A stretch of 64,000 nucleotides of DNA from Hermatobates lingyangjiaoensis (Eukaryota; Arthropoda; Insecta; Hemiptera; Hermatobatidae). Positions within the stretch are counted from its first letter, which is position 1. Each line of letters starts with the position of its first letter. The notes under the pieces were generated by a model, which saw only the letters and a list, made by a program, of their open reading frames with translations, did not search any database and was not told the DNA's origin. Shown in pieces: positions 12,095 through 23,235 of this stretch. Location: the NCBI GenBank assembly GCA_026182355.1, contig JAPFBL010001928.1:3197001-3261000 (forward strand). Direction: 5' to 3'. The translations under genes and the position numbers were made by a program.

Positions 12095-12133
<39 letters not shown>
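12095..12133. repeat. (AT)n microsatellite
   Basis: AT run directly next to the start of the fold-back element at 12135. Confidence 0.96.
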
Positions 12134-12134
<1 letters not shown>

Positions 12135-12136
<2 letters not shown>

Positions 12137-12427
12137 GTGTGTTCTCTAATCGGGGTTCGGTCAATTTTCCAGAATAAAAAATCAAACTCTCGTTGCCAAC
12201 TTTTCGGTTTTATTTAAAACCTTTTTCATGGGCAGAAGTAAGAATTTTTTAACTAAAAAAATGAAATTTACATTATTTTACAATAATACAATACATACAT
12301 AATACAATAATACAATTTTACATTAAATTTACAATAATGTAAATTTCATTTTCTTAGTTAAAAAATTCTAACCTCTGTCTATGAAAAAGGTTTTCAATTG
12401 ACCGAACCCCGATTAGAGAACACACCT
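12135..12427. mobile_element. family F fold-back element with perfect 32-base ends
   Basis: Positions 12135-12166 and 12396-12427 are exact reverse complements over 32 bases. A second inverted pair lies inside (AATGAAATTTACATTA near 12260 and its complement near 12345). The left arm retains a hammerhead-like unit on the minus strand: TGCC, CATGAAAAA, GGTTTT...AAAACC hairpin, GAAA, then AGTTGGCA. In the right arm this unit is deleted between GGTTTT and the terminal CAATTGACC. The perfect ends in an otherwise decayed copy suggest either recent insertion or gene conversion between arms. Confidence 0.85.
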
Positions 12428-13437
12428 ATTCTATCAAACGGTCGATATATTATTGAATCTGTTATATATTTATATATATATATAATATGTTGCAATATTC
12501 TGTTAAAGTTTTATTTATGGTAGTTTTTAGTTTTACAGTCAGATGGCATACATAATTCAGATATAGAAAGTTTATTAAATAATGAGGTAAGAGAGTGTTT
12601 GATAAATTTGATGTAGATTTTCCTTTAGGAAGGAAAATGGCCATCTATTTGAGTCGATTATTGCATTAGCGTTTCTGAAAAGGGCCGTCGAAATATTGAC
12701 AAGTCCTCGGGGAAAGAGTTGTAAACCTTTGAAATACTCTTCCATAATATAAATAGGGCACCTTGCAAATACACCTTCAGGCTCGTTATACTTCTGTGTT
12801 TAATGTATTTAACTCGAATATTCAAATCGTTTAAAAGGCCCTCCAGATTGCCTGCCTTTGTTTCGTCTTCACTTAAATTAAATCCGTGTTTATTGTAATA
12901 ATGCTTTTGTTGATATAGATTTATAATAGCTAATGAACCTGTCCCTTCTCTTGTTTAGAGAATATATTTAGTTGTCATCAATGATGCGAAATGTTTACCA
13001 GTTATCATAGAAAATTTTTTTGTTAATATTATAATGTTGTTTGTATTCCATAAGTTACTATGAAAATTTAAAAAAAATTCTTAGTTATTTTTCTTGTTTT
13101 ATAGAAATAGTGCCACTCTCTCAAGAGCCTAATAATTATTTAAAGCCAATAATGCGAATTTTTCACATTTCAGCTTTTTGAAGATTCTGAGATATTAGAT
13201 GAAATTTAAGAGAAAAACCGTTTTGGCTTTCCCTCAATTTTAAACCAATAGCGCTGTATTGCTCAGATCCTTTTCTTATTAGTAGCCCAAGTCGTGAAAG
13301 CAGCTGTCGAATCGCTTGTCATGACTCACAGATCCTGCTCTGCATTGATGAATCAAACATTCAAAGTCTTTTTACGCGTTAGTTGATAGTAGCGATACTT
13401 TGATGGATCCTTAATCTCAGGCTTTTCTTAATCTATT
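12428..13437. other. unassigned AT-rich sequence
   Basis: A short TA run (about 12462-12484), then unique sequence without a supportable gene. Confidence 0.4.
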
Positions 13438-13562
13438 CTTAACTCAATGTATGGATATCAAAACTAATTTACAGTAATTTTATTAGAACATCTTTTTTCA
13501 TTAACTTACGAGTTCCTACGGTTACTAAGGACATTTCCGACCATCATAAATCTGGACAAAAC
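13438..13562. repeat. direct repeat, copy 1 of about 125 bp
   Basis: Matches 14037-14165 in the same orientation (for example ACTCAATGTATGGATATCAA and CTTACGAGTTCCTAC). The second copy is inside the family D fold-back. This copy is therefore probably an internal fragment of the same element family without its arms. Confidence 0.8.
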
Positions 13563-13889
13563 AAACACTGAAGATCAAGGGTTTGAACCTACTTGTCTGA
13601 TGCCAAGACATATGATGTTACCATCGAAATCACATACTGTCCAGCAATTATTTTTATAATAATTATACTTTTTAAAAGACAAGATCCTTCAGTGTGGTGT
13701 GAACAATGTTGTATAGTGTATAAAAAAATAGTGTATAATACACTATCGTATCTTATTGTTTTTATTGATCTCATATTTTTCCTAAAGTACTGAAGAGGTA
13801 ACTATGATTCTATGAAATAAGGAATGCTAAATTCTAAATTATTTTTGGTTAACACGTCTATATAAGTTACTCTTGAAGGTTATCGAAAA

Positions 13890-14354
13890 CAATTTAAGGG
13901 AATTCTAAGGTAGTGCAATCAGTTATTATGTGGTATTTACTCATTGTAGGGTAAAAAAGGTATTGAAATAGTCTCCACATGTACAAATTTAATAGAATAA
14001 ACAACGTGTTTTGAACACTTAGTATTCTTCTTCAGGCATTAACTCAATGTATGGATATCAAAACTAATTTACAGTAGTTTTAAGTTATATTAGAATATCT
14101 TTTTTAATTAACTTACGAGTTCCTACAGTTACTAACGACATATCCAACATTCATACATCTGGATACAATCATCAGAGATAATAAAAGGTATCTTAGGTAT
14201 GTACTCTCTTCCTTATTTTATTTTGTACTATAGATAACTCTGATGATTGTATTTTTTTAGTTAATGCATTAGTGTTCGAAACGCATTGTTTACAATTACA
14301 TTTCTATATGTTGAGACTATTCCATTAGCTTTTTACCCTACAATTTAAGGGAAT
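13890..14354. mobile_element. family D fold-back element with terminal inverted repeats
   Basis: Terminal inverted repeats lie at 13946-13975 (GTAGGGTAAAAAAGG...) and 14313-14341 (...CTTTTTACCCTAC). Inside the left end the minus strand carries GCCTGAAGA, a GAATAC/GTGTTC hairpin, AAAACACGTTG (core about 14035-14003). The right end has the 3' half of the same unit on the plus strand (GTGTTCGAAACGC, about 14273-14285). A 14-base direct repeat, CAATTTAAGGGAAT, flanks the element at 13890-13903 and 14341-14354; the left copy is about 40 bases outside the left end. The centre contains the second copy of the 125-bp direct repeat. Confidence 0.75.
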
Positions 14355-14814
14355 GAAAAGTTTTTGATTGGCTGAATTTTTTGTCTTCAATGTTTTCTAA
14401 ATTACTGTTATATGGGTTTTACTCGCGTTATTATCTGTTGCCGCTATTGTTAATGTAGTTTATCGGTAGCCATGTTATTCCAGTTTGTATAAATACGACT
14501 TTTATTTACATACTGTTCTTCCACGTTTGAAATGCCTTAGTCTGTTTAGGTTCTATTGAAACACATGATACATACTTCTCTTGTATTCATAAACAATTTA
14601 TGTGAGTAAAAGTCAATGTAACATGAATACAAGACAAAATTACAAGAAAAACATATGAATCATCTGATAAGCCGATGACTTGCTGTATGTTTGTTTTGTT
14701 TGAAAAAATGAAAACAATTCAATTTTACGATTTAGAAAGTAATATAAAACACGTTATAGAAGAAAATATATAGGTTTAGAATTGAAAGGATATGATGAAA
14801 GGATAAATATTTGA
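14355..14814. other. unassigned sequence
   Basis: Nothing supportable; unique AT-rich sequence. Confidence 0.4.
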
Positions 14815-15000
14815 TAAAGAGAGGCAGAAAGGGGTGATTGTGCGAGGCTGAGTTCACCTGTAGGGCATTGTGTCGGCGGTGAAGGGACAATGGCACGCCG
14901 CATTGTGGTCGCCCTAAGTGAAACTCAACACAAGGCACACCAGCCTCCTCCGACTGCTTTTCAAATCCTTTTCTCCTGCCCACTCACTTTTTGGCAAACG
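14815..15000. other. GC-richer island with paired SOX-type words, candidate non-coding element
   Basis: This GC-rich block stands out strongly from its flanks. It contains ACAATGG (14887-14893) and CATTGTG (14901-14907) in opposite orientation and 7 bases apart, the form of paired SOX sites. An 83-codon minus-strand frame overlaps it, but its composition does not look like a domain. Regulatory function is inferred from texture and motifs only. Confidence 0.33.
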
Positions 15001-15270
15001 TAACAAATCAACCAAACGCTCATTAATATTCAATAAAGCTCTCAAAAGTGTTGACTCCTCTGCTAATTTTTATTAACTTCCTGCATTTCGAAACTTCTAT
15101 CGGTTAAATTATTTTAATACTTTACAGTAAAAAGATTTCTACGCTTGTACTTAATTTCTTTTCTGTAATTCTTTTGGAATAAAATAAAAACACATTGGTT
15201 TATACAAAATAATAATAGTTAGAAAGTGTACACAATTTCTGTCCAGTTTCTACGAGCTTTATGTAAAAAA

Positions 15271-15462
15271 CTAACTACGCTTTTCAAACACGAATTGTTC
15301 TTCTTTAGGTTATCTAAAAAATACATATATCTATTAGCTTAATGATAACAATTTATTCCACTCTCAAATAATTTATTCGAATGGTACGAAACTTATAAAT
15401 GTATTTTTCAAATGTAAACATGAAGAAGAACTCTAATGCTTTGAAATGCGTTGTTAGTTTTT
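15271..15462. mobile_element. family D fold-back element
   Basis: The left arm on the minus strand (15310-15271) reads TTCTTC-complement, a GAACAATTCGTGTTT hairpin region and GAAAAGCGTAGTTA. The right arm on the plus strand (15418-15462) reads ATGAAGAAGAACTC, TGCTTTGAAATGCG and TTGTTAG. Both match the family D order with decayed cores. The centre is AT-rich. Confidence 0.55.
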
Positions 15463-15614
15463 AATATAAAGCTCTTTGGTATAAAAATCGTTGTGAAATT
15501 CCCTGCTATATTTGATATGTTATTAAATTATAATCACCATCTATAAAAATACACATCTGAATAAAATACACTCTAACATACATAGCCACAACATATACAA
15601 ATATATTTACCGAT

Positions 15615-15810
15615 AAAAAGATTTCGCATAAACACGTGAAATAACAGTCAATGATCAAACCACAATAACAAATGGGAAAACAAGACTAAGATCTTTCAAC
15701 CGTAACAAGCGGTCTTCGTCAGTTGGGTTTTTGACTCTGACGAAGACCGCTTGTTGCGGTTGAAATATCTTAGTCTTGTTTTCCCATTTCTTATTGTGAT
15801 TTGATCATTA
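15615..15810. mobile_element. family A fold-back element, copy A2
   Basis: Complete left and right arms. The plus-strand motif starts CTGACGA at 15737 with a GACCG...CGGTT hairpin and GAAATATC (the usual GATC palindrome is changed). The centre is shortened: the minus-strand motif ends at CGTCAG and joins directly to TTGGGTTTTTGACT. No direct target repeat is obvious. Confidence 0.85.
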
Positions 15811-16084
15811 AATATATTTACGTACACAAAATTAAAATACGTACCTGAATGCAATTAGATGTGTAAATTCGCCATATTTACAGTTATTATTACGACGTAC
15901 TTTTCTTTAGATATATATTAATGTAATAGAATAACCGGCAGTAATTAGTAAGAGGGACTCTCAAACTAATGCACTCGCATATGCGAGTATACTCAATAGG
16001 GCTTTGGTAATGAGTTTAATCGAAATCAGTCCAAAAGGAATGTTAGTTTGCAATGAATTATGCTTATAGTATTGTTACAAAACT
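15811..16084. other. unassigned sequence
   Basis: Contains the small palindrome ACTCGCATATGCGAGT (15972-15987). No gene. Confidence 0.4.
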
Positions 16085-16215
16085 GGAGTGAAACAAATGT
16101 ACAATAGGGTCTCGATGTGGAACTAAGAGGGTAATGTCACAGCACGCCTATAATTGAAATGGGTGTCAAACAGCAGATGAGACACCCTTTTCGCACTTAT
16201 AACAGCTCTGAAGGC
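16085..16215. other. GC-richer complex island, candidate non-coding element
   Basis: Mixed-composition block with GGGTGTCAAACAGC and GATGAGACACCC, which form an imperfect inverted pair (GGGTGTC/GACACCC, 16161-16187). No open frame. Confidence 0.25.
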
Positions 16216-16554
16216 AAACTGCCAACAAGTGTAGATGTTAGAAAAAACTGTGAAACAACATTATATTAGACCACTTTGGTGTTATTTCTCTTCTACTTCG
16301 GTACTCGTTAATTCTCAGTTCACTTTTTACTGAGTCATACAGTTACTTCACTCTTTTGTATCATCCTTTTCTAAAGAAATACACAAACTTTTCTACATAA
16401 TCTACGAAGAGTTTACAAAAAAACATATTAAATGACAATATGCTGTCGTTATAGTGGTATGATAAATGCATAAAGTCATGTATTAGAATCAGTTTTACTG
16501 ATATTTCATGTTATTAAAGAAAACAAATAACTATATTAAATTCTAGTTAACTGT
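16216..16554. other. unassigned AT-rich sequence
   Basis: Nothing supportable. Confidence 0.4.
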
Positions 16555-16720
16555 AGACAACGAAACATAGAGATATTAAAAATAAACACTTACAGTCTCT
16601 AGTTTGTATATAGTCTGTTCCACAGGAATCAAACCTCTACGAGGGCTAACTCTTTGACCCTGGGAGAGAAACTGTGTGGACGTTGAGATTGCCTCATCTG
16701 TCCCATATCAATCCCTAATT
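16555..16720 (-). mobile_element. family B fragment and GC-richer tail
   Basis: AACGAAACATAGAGA followed by CACTTACAGTCTCTAG (about 16586-16601) matches the family B minus-strand arm. The hammerhead-like core itself is not preserved. The GC-richer part after 16620 may be internal element sequence, like the GC-rich internal part of the copy at 53594. Confidence 0.4.
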
Positions 16721-16742
16721 GATCATATATATATATATATAT

Positions 16743-16942
16743 AAAACTTTCACATAAACAAGTGAAATAACAATCAATGATCAAACCACAATAAGAAATG
16801 GGAAAACAAGACTAAGATCTTTCAACCGTAACAAGCGGTCTTCGTCAGAGACGAAGGGTTGGGTTTTTGACTCTGACGAAGACCGCTTGTTACGGTTGAA
16901 AGATCTTCGTCTTGTTTTCCCATTTCTTATTGTGGTTTGATC

Positions 16943-16943
<1 letters not shown>
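16743..16943. mobile_element. family A fold-back element, copy A3
   Basis: Both arms are nearly complete and TA arrays bound both sides (16723-16742 and 16943-17009). Plus-strand unit: GACT (16869-16872), CTGACGA (16873-16879), A, GACCG, loop, CGGTT, GAAA (16898-16901), AGATCT palindrome, T, CGTC. The minus-strand unit has its CTGACGA at 16848-16842. The element can fold end to end. Confidence 0.88.
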
Positions 16944-17006
<63 letters not shown>

Positions 17007-17009
17007 ATG
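16943..17009. repeat. (TA)n microsatellite
   Basis: Long TA array, with TATTATA interruptions, that bounds copy A3. Confidence 0.95.
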
Positions 17010-17169
17010 AGTCGGTGAACTCATTCACGTCTCCACTCAGTGTTCCTTCATCCTTTCCTTTTTCTTCTATCTTGAAGAGAGTAAGACTGCCAAAATGATC
17101 GAAAACCGTGAGTGCTCGTCTCTTATTTGTGTTTTCTGATTGTAACATTAATTATATACATATGTATTA

Positions 17170-17405
17170 CAATTAAAGAACACATAAAAAGAAATGGCAA
17201 AACATACTTGAATATTTCGAATCTTTGTTGCCATCCAATATCAACGACTGACCGTCGTCCGTCAGGATAGACAGTCTTGTATGTCTTACGAGTATTGTGC
17301 TGAGTGTCTCCCTAAGAGCCTTGTGGGTCAAGATCGTCACCATTAGGAGGAAATGGTGACGAGGTTTGAAATATAAAGTGAATAGTGACAAATTTTTCTC
17401 TGTGT
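17170..17405 (-). mobile_element. family C-like element fragment
   Basis: AAAGAACACATAAAAAGA, then ATATTTCGAATC, resembles the family C order (terminal block, then CGATATTTCGA). An inverted GC-rich stretch follows: TCGTCACCAT and ATGGTGACGA (about 17334-17362). The hammerhead-like core is decayed. The 72-codon frame over it is not considered a gene. Confidence 0.4.
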
Positions 17406-17442
17406 TTGTTTTACATAATTTAACTTAATTAACATTCAAAAC

Positions 17443-17600
17443 AAGATTTCATAATAAACTCCTGAAATAAAAATCAACGTCTAAACTACTGTAAGAAAAT
17501 GAGAAAAATGACCATGACCTTTCAACCAAAGCAAGTGGTCTTCATCAGAGTCTTACTGATACTATATGAGTGAAGTTCTGACGAAGACAACTTAGTTTTG
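17443..17600. mobile_element. family A fold-back element, diverged copy A4
   Basis: Old copy: AAGATTTCATAATAAAC, AAACTACTGTAAG, ACCTTTCAACC, GTGGTCTTCATCAGAGTC and a right-arm remnant GTTCTGACGAAGAC can be lined up with A1-A3. The right arm is cut after about 17600. Confidence 0.6.
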
Positions 17601-17746
17601 GCTTTGTTTGAAATTTTGACTTTGATATATTCACTTATATTAATGAGATAATAACATTTTTTTCTTGTGGTAAAGATAGATTTAACAAAATAAAAATTAA
17701 CTCAAAAATTAATAGAGGCAAGACATTAACTTATACCGATTAGAAA

Positions 17747-17768
17747 ATTAATTAATTAATTAATTAAT
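17747..17768. repeat. (TTAA)n microsatellite
   Basis: Tandem TTAA/AATT tetranucleotides. Confidence 0.9.
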
Positions 17769-18059
17769 GAACCTATAACAGAACAATCATACATGCTACT
17801 TATGAAATTATTCATGTAGAAATAATTAGGGTACAGTTTAAACCAGAAGTTAATTTAGAACTAATTTAAAGGATTATAAAAACATAACTATTTTTAGAAA
17901 TATAGCTTTTATTCGGCCGTAGTTGTCTTGAGTAGACTTCCTGCTGGAAAAAAGCACTATGAAATTATCATCCTGTTCTACCAAGTCTTTTCCTGCATCC
18001 TTTAATTTGAACATATAACAATCCTCAAGCATTTCAGCAATAATCTCTGGTTAAATTAA

Positions 18060-18190
18060 TGTAATAGATTAGTTTAATGAAAGCGTCGTTTGTTTCATTA
18101 GGACTCGTTAATTATACTTCTCCACTAATAATCCCTATTGGTTGTTGCATTTGCTTAGATTAGACAATTGAGCCGATGTGGTAAGTATAT
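18060..18190. other. ATTA-rich complex island, candidate non-coding element
   Basis: Several homeodomain-type cores (TCATTAGG, GTTAATTA, CTAATAAT) lie close to CCTATTGGTTGTTGC. There is no reading frame. ATTA words are common by chance in AT-rich DNA, so this is a weak call. Confidence 0.2.
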
Positions 18191-19054
18191 ATGTTATCTT
18201 GATCATATTATACAATGTGTATTCACAGGAAAGCATAAACCAATATACTGGCGAAAACTCATCAGGAGGAATGTTTTACGGCTTGGAATTCCGCCAAAGT
18301 TTAAGGGAACAGGTCATTTCTCTTGTTTAATTCTATTCTAAATTAGTAGTATCCTGATAAATTTTCCCACTCCCAAGCCCTTTTTTCCAAGCATGTTCAA
18401 TTTGTTAGATTAATTGGCAGAGTACTAGTTGGATTAAATAAAAAAAAAAAATGGTTTAAAAGAAAGTGTTGGCAATTTTTATGTAAAATGGAAACAATGA
18501 AGTATATTTTTTAGAAATTTCAGTAATTGAATTAGGTGGTTAAAAAGTAAGAATTTATCCAAGCATTTCAATTATTATACTTTTCTTGAATCAGACAAAT
18601 AGGCTTCGAGAGAGTTTAAAATGTATGTATTCGAATGAACGAATGTAATTGTGAGGTCATGAAGAGATGTTATCTTTTCTACACCTCTCCGCCCAAAACA
18701 GATTATTTTGTTAAAATGGATTTAATTACGTGTCAAAGTTAATTCGGGTTTAAATATAACTGAAACTTGATTTAACTGATTAGAGTTATGACTTTTAGTG
18801 ACGATACTAAAAACGAAATATATTCGTTATATTTATTAATCAAGACAGGAAACACGAAATTTGTTACCATAGACGCGCCAATAGACTTGTCAACCACACT
18901 AAACTCCAACACTGGTCCACTACTACATAAACTAAAAATGGAGCACTATTATACAAATTAGCTACATTATTTATGTCGACCATTAGAACAGCATTAAATG
19001 TATAATGTAGACATAATTTAAGTAACTCTATGAAAATATGGAATACTGTTACGT
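18191..19054. other. unassigned AT-rich sequence
   Basis: No gene or defined repeat. A CATCAGGAGGAA word near 18260 recalls the hammerhead-like motifs, but the rest of the unit is missing. Confidence 0.4.
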
Positions 19055-19480
19055 TACATAACATATAGAGTGGTGAAACTTTATATGATATGATAATGTT
19101 ATGATATGATATATGATATGATAATGTATGAATATGATAATATTTATATGATATGATAATAATTTATTCCATTATAGAAATGGTACATTAAATAGAATAT
19201 AGAGTAATGAAACTCTAGATTGATATAGATCAATGGAAATCAATATAGAATCGAGAGTAACAGAACTTCGTATAGATTTCAGATTAATGAAATTAATCTA
19301 TTATTTTGGGTTAATAAAATTAATCTAAAATATTATTATAGATTAATTAAATTACTCTATAATCTATTATTATAGATTTATGCAACTCTATATTTAATAC
19401 AGTACAATGAAAATCTACGTGGAGTTTAGAGTCTTTAAAGTCCATATAAAATGTAGATTAATGATACTCTATATTGCATA
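19055..19480. repeat. degenerate hairpin-rich tandem region
   Basis: Words of the form ATATAGAGT-AATGAA-ACTCTATAT recur in diverged form (about 19062, 19200, 19245, 19280, 19345, 19385, 19450). Each is a small dyad. A separate TATGATATGATAATG repeat fills 19083-19160. The period is irregular, roughly 40-60 bases. It looks like an old satellite or a series of palindromes. Confidence 0.5.
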
Positions 19481-20493
19481 TAAAGCAACTAATCTCTATA
19501 TCTCATTACTATCTCATAATTACTTCACAACTGCAAATAGAGAACACAGATTACACTTTTGAATTAAACTAGGTTTAGTTAGTTTACATTTAGCTTTGGT
19601 AAGTTATAATTTGATCTTTAAAGAAGAACCACTTGCAATATTAACTTGTATAATTACTCCCGATTTTCATGATTATATATTTATCTTATATACTCCTCTT
19701 TTAGAGTGTATTTTCATGAAACAATACATTCTCATTGCAAACATAAGTTTATGCACTTATGATAGCATTTTCCCTTCTGTAAATAACGGATAACTATTAC
19801 ACGTATTGAAGACTTACGACCTCTGTACGTGAAGAGGTCATAAAACCAGTCTTCCTTTTTAGAAATGATCACAAAATAAATCTAAACTTAAAAGAAGAAG
19901 GAAAAAGGAGCATAAATCAATTTATTTACCACAACTATGGGTCTGTAAGAAGCTTTTTCGTGACCATTCTTCTTAACGGCTTAAACAGACTTTGCATGGA
20001 AAAACTTTTCTGTCTGTCCTATATGGTAAACTCAAAGAGCATACATCAAGACAACTTATCTCACTTCTGCTTAGAGGAAAATTATAAAATGTTTTTACTT
20101 TATAAAACCATTATATTCTATTGTTTGTGATGCAACATAAACCACTTAAAATGTTCTATTCACAATTCTTCCACATACTATATTCTTCGTTTATTTTAAT
20201 ACTCTGATGTCTTTATGGATTCTTTCATATATTAATTTATCTTTATTCGTATATAACAGTATTTATTTTGTTTTATAAAATCATTTCCTTAGATAACAGG
20301 GATGGTAAAGGATCAGAACCCCGCTTACATAGAACGAACTCCCTGGGCTGGTCGATGAAACCCAAGCGTAGCTACCGCTCTCTACCATTTCATTGAGCAA
20401 TCAAGTGACTATCTATTTTTTTTTACTAATATCACTAATTTACATGGTAATGCTTCAGCTAGTGGGATGATTACCATCTTCGGTAGATTTAGT
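19481..20493. other. unassigned sequence
   Basis: Mostly AT-rich. A short GC-richer segment near 20310-20400 has no recognised identity. Confidence 0.4.
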
Positions 20494-20797
20494 AGGGTCG
20501 AGTATCCCAGTAACTTATACGATCGCTTCTGAACTGGTATATTCAGGTTCAATTCTCGCTCTGACTGTCGATTTTTTCATGTGAGAAGTGAAAAAATCCC
20601 AGTTTGTCGTCCATAAGAGAGGACGTTTAGATTCCAGGTACTCGTTAATGATCTGTACTCCAAATAATCTTGAGTTAAGTAACATTTAAAACTCCTATGT
20701 AGAATTTTCATTGTGCGGTATCACAAAGTGCCAATCATTTTAGCGTATGTGTGTTCTCTCGTGGGACGTCCACTGAAACCCATCCTAACCTAACTTA
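20494..20797 (+). mobile_element. tRNA-derived SINE, near full length
   Basis: Plus-strand copy. The tRNA-like head begins GGGTCGAGTATCCCAGTAAC (A-box region, about 20495-20514), with a B-box-like GGTTCAATTCTC (about 20546-20557). The body then matches the other copies (TCTTGAGTTAAG near 20670, GTATCACAAAG near 20718). The 3' end is CCTAACCTAAC (about 20783-20793), the telomere-like tail shared with the minus-strand copies. It is the only near-complete plus-strand copy here. Confidence 0.75.
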
Positions 20798-21237
20798 GGT
20801 AAATTGGCTGCAGTATTTCCTAAAATACACCACCCAAATCCCATACGCAAAAACCATTAACATAATTTCAAATTATATTATTATTGACGATGTAATTTTG
20901 AATTATCTTTAATTATGAATTGCATTTAAAATATTCTTTCAACAAGTACCTGCTTTTGACAGTTTTCCATTCGTGCTACATCGTTTCTATAGAAGCGCGG
21001 TTAACCTTCGCTGGTAATCCTGCAGTCAAGTATATTTAAAGGCTTCAACTTTCACTCAAACGGCAGTATAGATTGTGTTATTTTACGTAGGTAAAGTAAG
21101 TAAAAACCGTGTCAGTCATTAGACCGTGTCAGAATGCAACAACCTATGTTAAGGTTGACAAGAATCTATTGGCATATGTTATTAACTTCTCCCATTGAGT
21201 TCTCGCTTTTTTTCAGACGTCTTTTCATCCTCTCCAA
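20798..21237. other. unassigned sequence
   Basis: Contains the tandem words ACCGTGTCAGTCATT and ACCGTGTCAGAATG (about 21108-21136). No gene. Confidence 0.4.
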
Positions 21238-21263
21238 GGGATACATACATACATACATACATA
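21238..21263. repeat. (ATAC)n microsatellite
   Basis: Six or more tandem ATAC tetranucleotides. Confidence 0.95.
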
Positions 21264-22040
21264 AATCGATTTCTGTCGTTTTACATTGAAAATTTATAGT
21301 CATTATCATGATTGGTCATAGAAATATACCCTCACTCTATAATGATATGGAGTTCTGCAGTGCCACTGAAACTAATTTATAATTTAGAATTACTGTCAGT
21401 TGAAACAAAAGATATTTTGTATATTTTTTCTTTTTTTTTTTATTCGAAATGAATTTTCTTTATGCAAATCTGCTTCCAATTAATAAGCCTTCTAGGGATA
21501 TTATTGCACAAGCCGTAGGTAAAGGGCACCTTACAAGAAGAAGGGATCGAATAAGGGTCCAACGTCACCAACAGAAGGAAGGGCTCGACCCAGCTCCATT
21601 AAATGCTCCTGACACCTGAGCTCAGTCTCCTATCTTTGAACGAAAATCCAAACCCTTAACTTTTCTGAATAATATTCACTCAAGATTCGCAATTATATAA
21701 CTTGCGCAAGTAGCAAAAAAAATTATCGTTTTTTTTTGCAAGCAAATTAAATATTTGTTAAAAAGTTAAAATTCTTAATAGACTCGAAATTGACTTCTTA
21801 ATTAGCCTTCCTGTCTAAAACCTATTACCAGCCACTCCAGTCTAAAAGAGTTTTTTTTCTCATTTCAAGTGAATTACATTTTCTTTAATTTCCTAAAAAG
21901 CTAACATTCAATAGAAGTCGACATTCTTTTTAATATCAATTATGAGTAAAATGTGAAAATATTACAAATACTTTAAAGTTACCAGATTTATTTTACTTTC
22001 TTTTAACTAACTTATAAACTAATTGATTTTTAAAATTCTC
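21264..22040. other. unassigned sequence with GC-richer segment
   Basis: About 21505-21640 is richer in G+C than its flanks, without an open frame or family match. The rest is AT-rich. Confidence 0.35.
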
Positions 22041-22090
22041 TGGGTAGAGAGGGAAAGAGAGAGTGAGAGAAAAAGAGAAAGAGTGAGAGA
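22041..22090. repeat. (GA)-rich simple repeat
   Basis: Purine tract of GAGA and GAAA words. Confidence 0.9.
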
Positions 22091-22433
22091 TATGGGTTGT
22101 AACATAACATATGCAGTTATAAGCCACTAAAGGCAGAATAATATACTTACTGACCAGTTTAAAAAACAAACCAACTTCTTAAAAGTTGTCTAATGATCAC
22201 ATCATTGCGGAAAAGACGAGTAAATTATTTATAATAAGAATACTGTAATAATTATTAAAATTGAAACATATGATAAGTGTTTCAATATAAATTAGAAACA
22301 AAGTCATCGCAAAAAACCAACTTTCATTAAAAACTTAAGAGTGTGGAACGCATTATTTTGAACAAGTTGGTTTATGTCTAAATTTGCAAGTATGAGTGAA
22401 TGAGTCAATTTAACTGAACGCACAACGAAATAG

Positions 22434-22506
22434 TGCACACACACACACAATACACACACACGCACACACACACACATACATTCACACACGCGCGCACATA
22501 AACACA

Positions 22507-22553
<47 letters not shown>

Positions 22554-22560
22554 GTACACA

Positions 22561-22610
<50 letters not shown>

Positions 22611-22612
22611 CA
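22434..22612. repeat. compound (CA)n microsatellite
   Basis: CA array with CG, TA and other interruptions, about 180 bases. The Cys/Val-rich frames on the minus strand are translations of (GT)n and not genes. Confidence 0.97.
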
Positions 22613-22894
22613 CAGAGTTTCTGTTAGGACAACTATAATTTATCATTTTGAGTTAAAAGTATGGTAAAAAGATTTGTAGTAAGAGGAAGTTCTCTTCCTC
22701 TTTTGTTATCCTAAAAATGGTTGCATTGAATTTTTTTTAAATGTCATTAGGTAAAAGTATTTTGTCTGTGATTATTTTTTGTGCCTTCAGAACACGATGA
22801 GTCATGATGAATTTATGCCCTAATAATAGCGTGTCTGACATGTACAAAAGTAACATTTTGTGTGAAAGCATTATTAATATAATATACAGATAAT
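22613..22894. other. unassigned sequence
   Basis: No feature recognised. Confidence 0.4.
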
Positions 22895-23235
22895 TTTTAG
22901 ACAACTCCAGCGGACTTTAGTGACTGTCGCCAGTGTTGTTCGACCCACTCCTTCAAAGTTCGTCGCCTTTAGTAAATAGCCTGACTCGTGTGTTTCGGTG
23001 GAATTAATGCCGCTGAGAAGATAGGCAGTGGATGAATGCTTGTTTAGCAGACGCCTTGTTATTGGCTGGGATAGTGAAATGTGACTGAAGCTGCGGTGCA
23101 GTGAGCGGGCGCAGGTAACACAGTTATCGTGTTCTCGGCTCCAACACAATGGAAGTGAAAACAGCTGGATTAGCCAGAGAGATGCATTGCCGGGTCTTTT
23201 GTTTCAATATTTGCCCGTATGGCCCATTCAAACAC
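22895..23235. other. large GC-richer island, candidate non-coding element
   Basis: One of the clearest compositional islands of the window, with no match to its repeat families. It contains ACAATGG (23146-23152), GGAATTAATGCC (about 23001-23012) and many CG-containing words. A 91-codon minus-strand frame (22874-23149) crosses it, but I see no domain or splice context. An exon cannot be excluded; a regulatory element is the other option. Confidence 0.33.

Noticed and set aside
18230..18290. CTGATGAG word on the minus strand near 18262
   Set aside because: No GAAA follows at a workable distance and no repeat copy is recognised.
22304..22608. Cys/Val-rich frames on the minus strand
   Set aside because: Translation of the (CA)n array; not a cysteine-rich protein.
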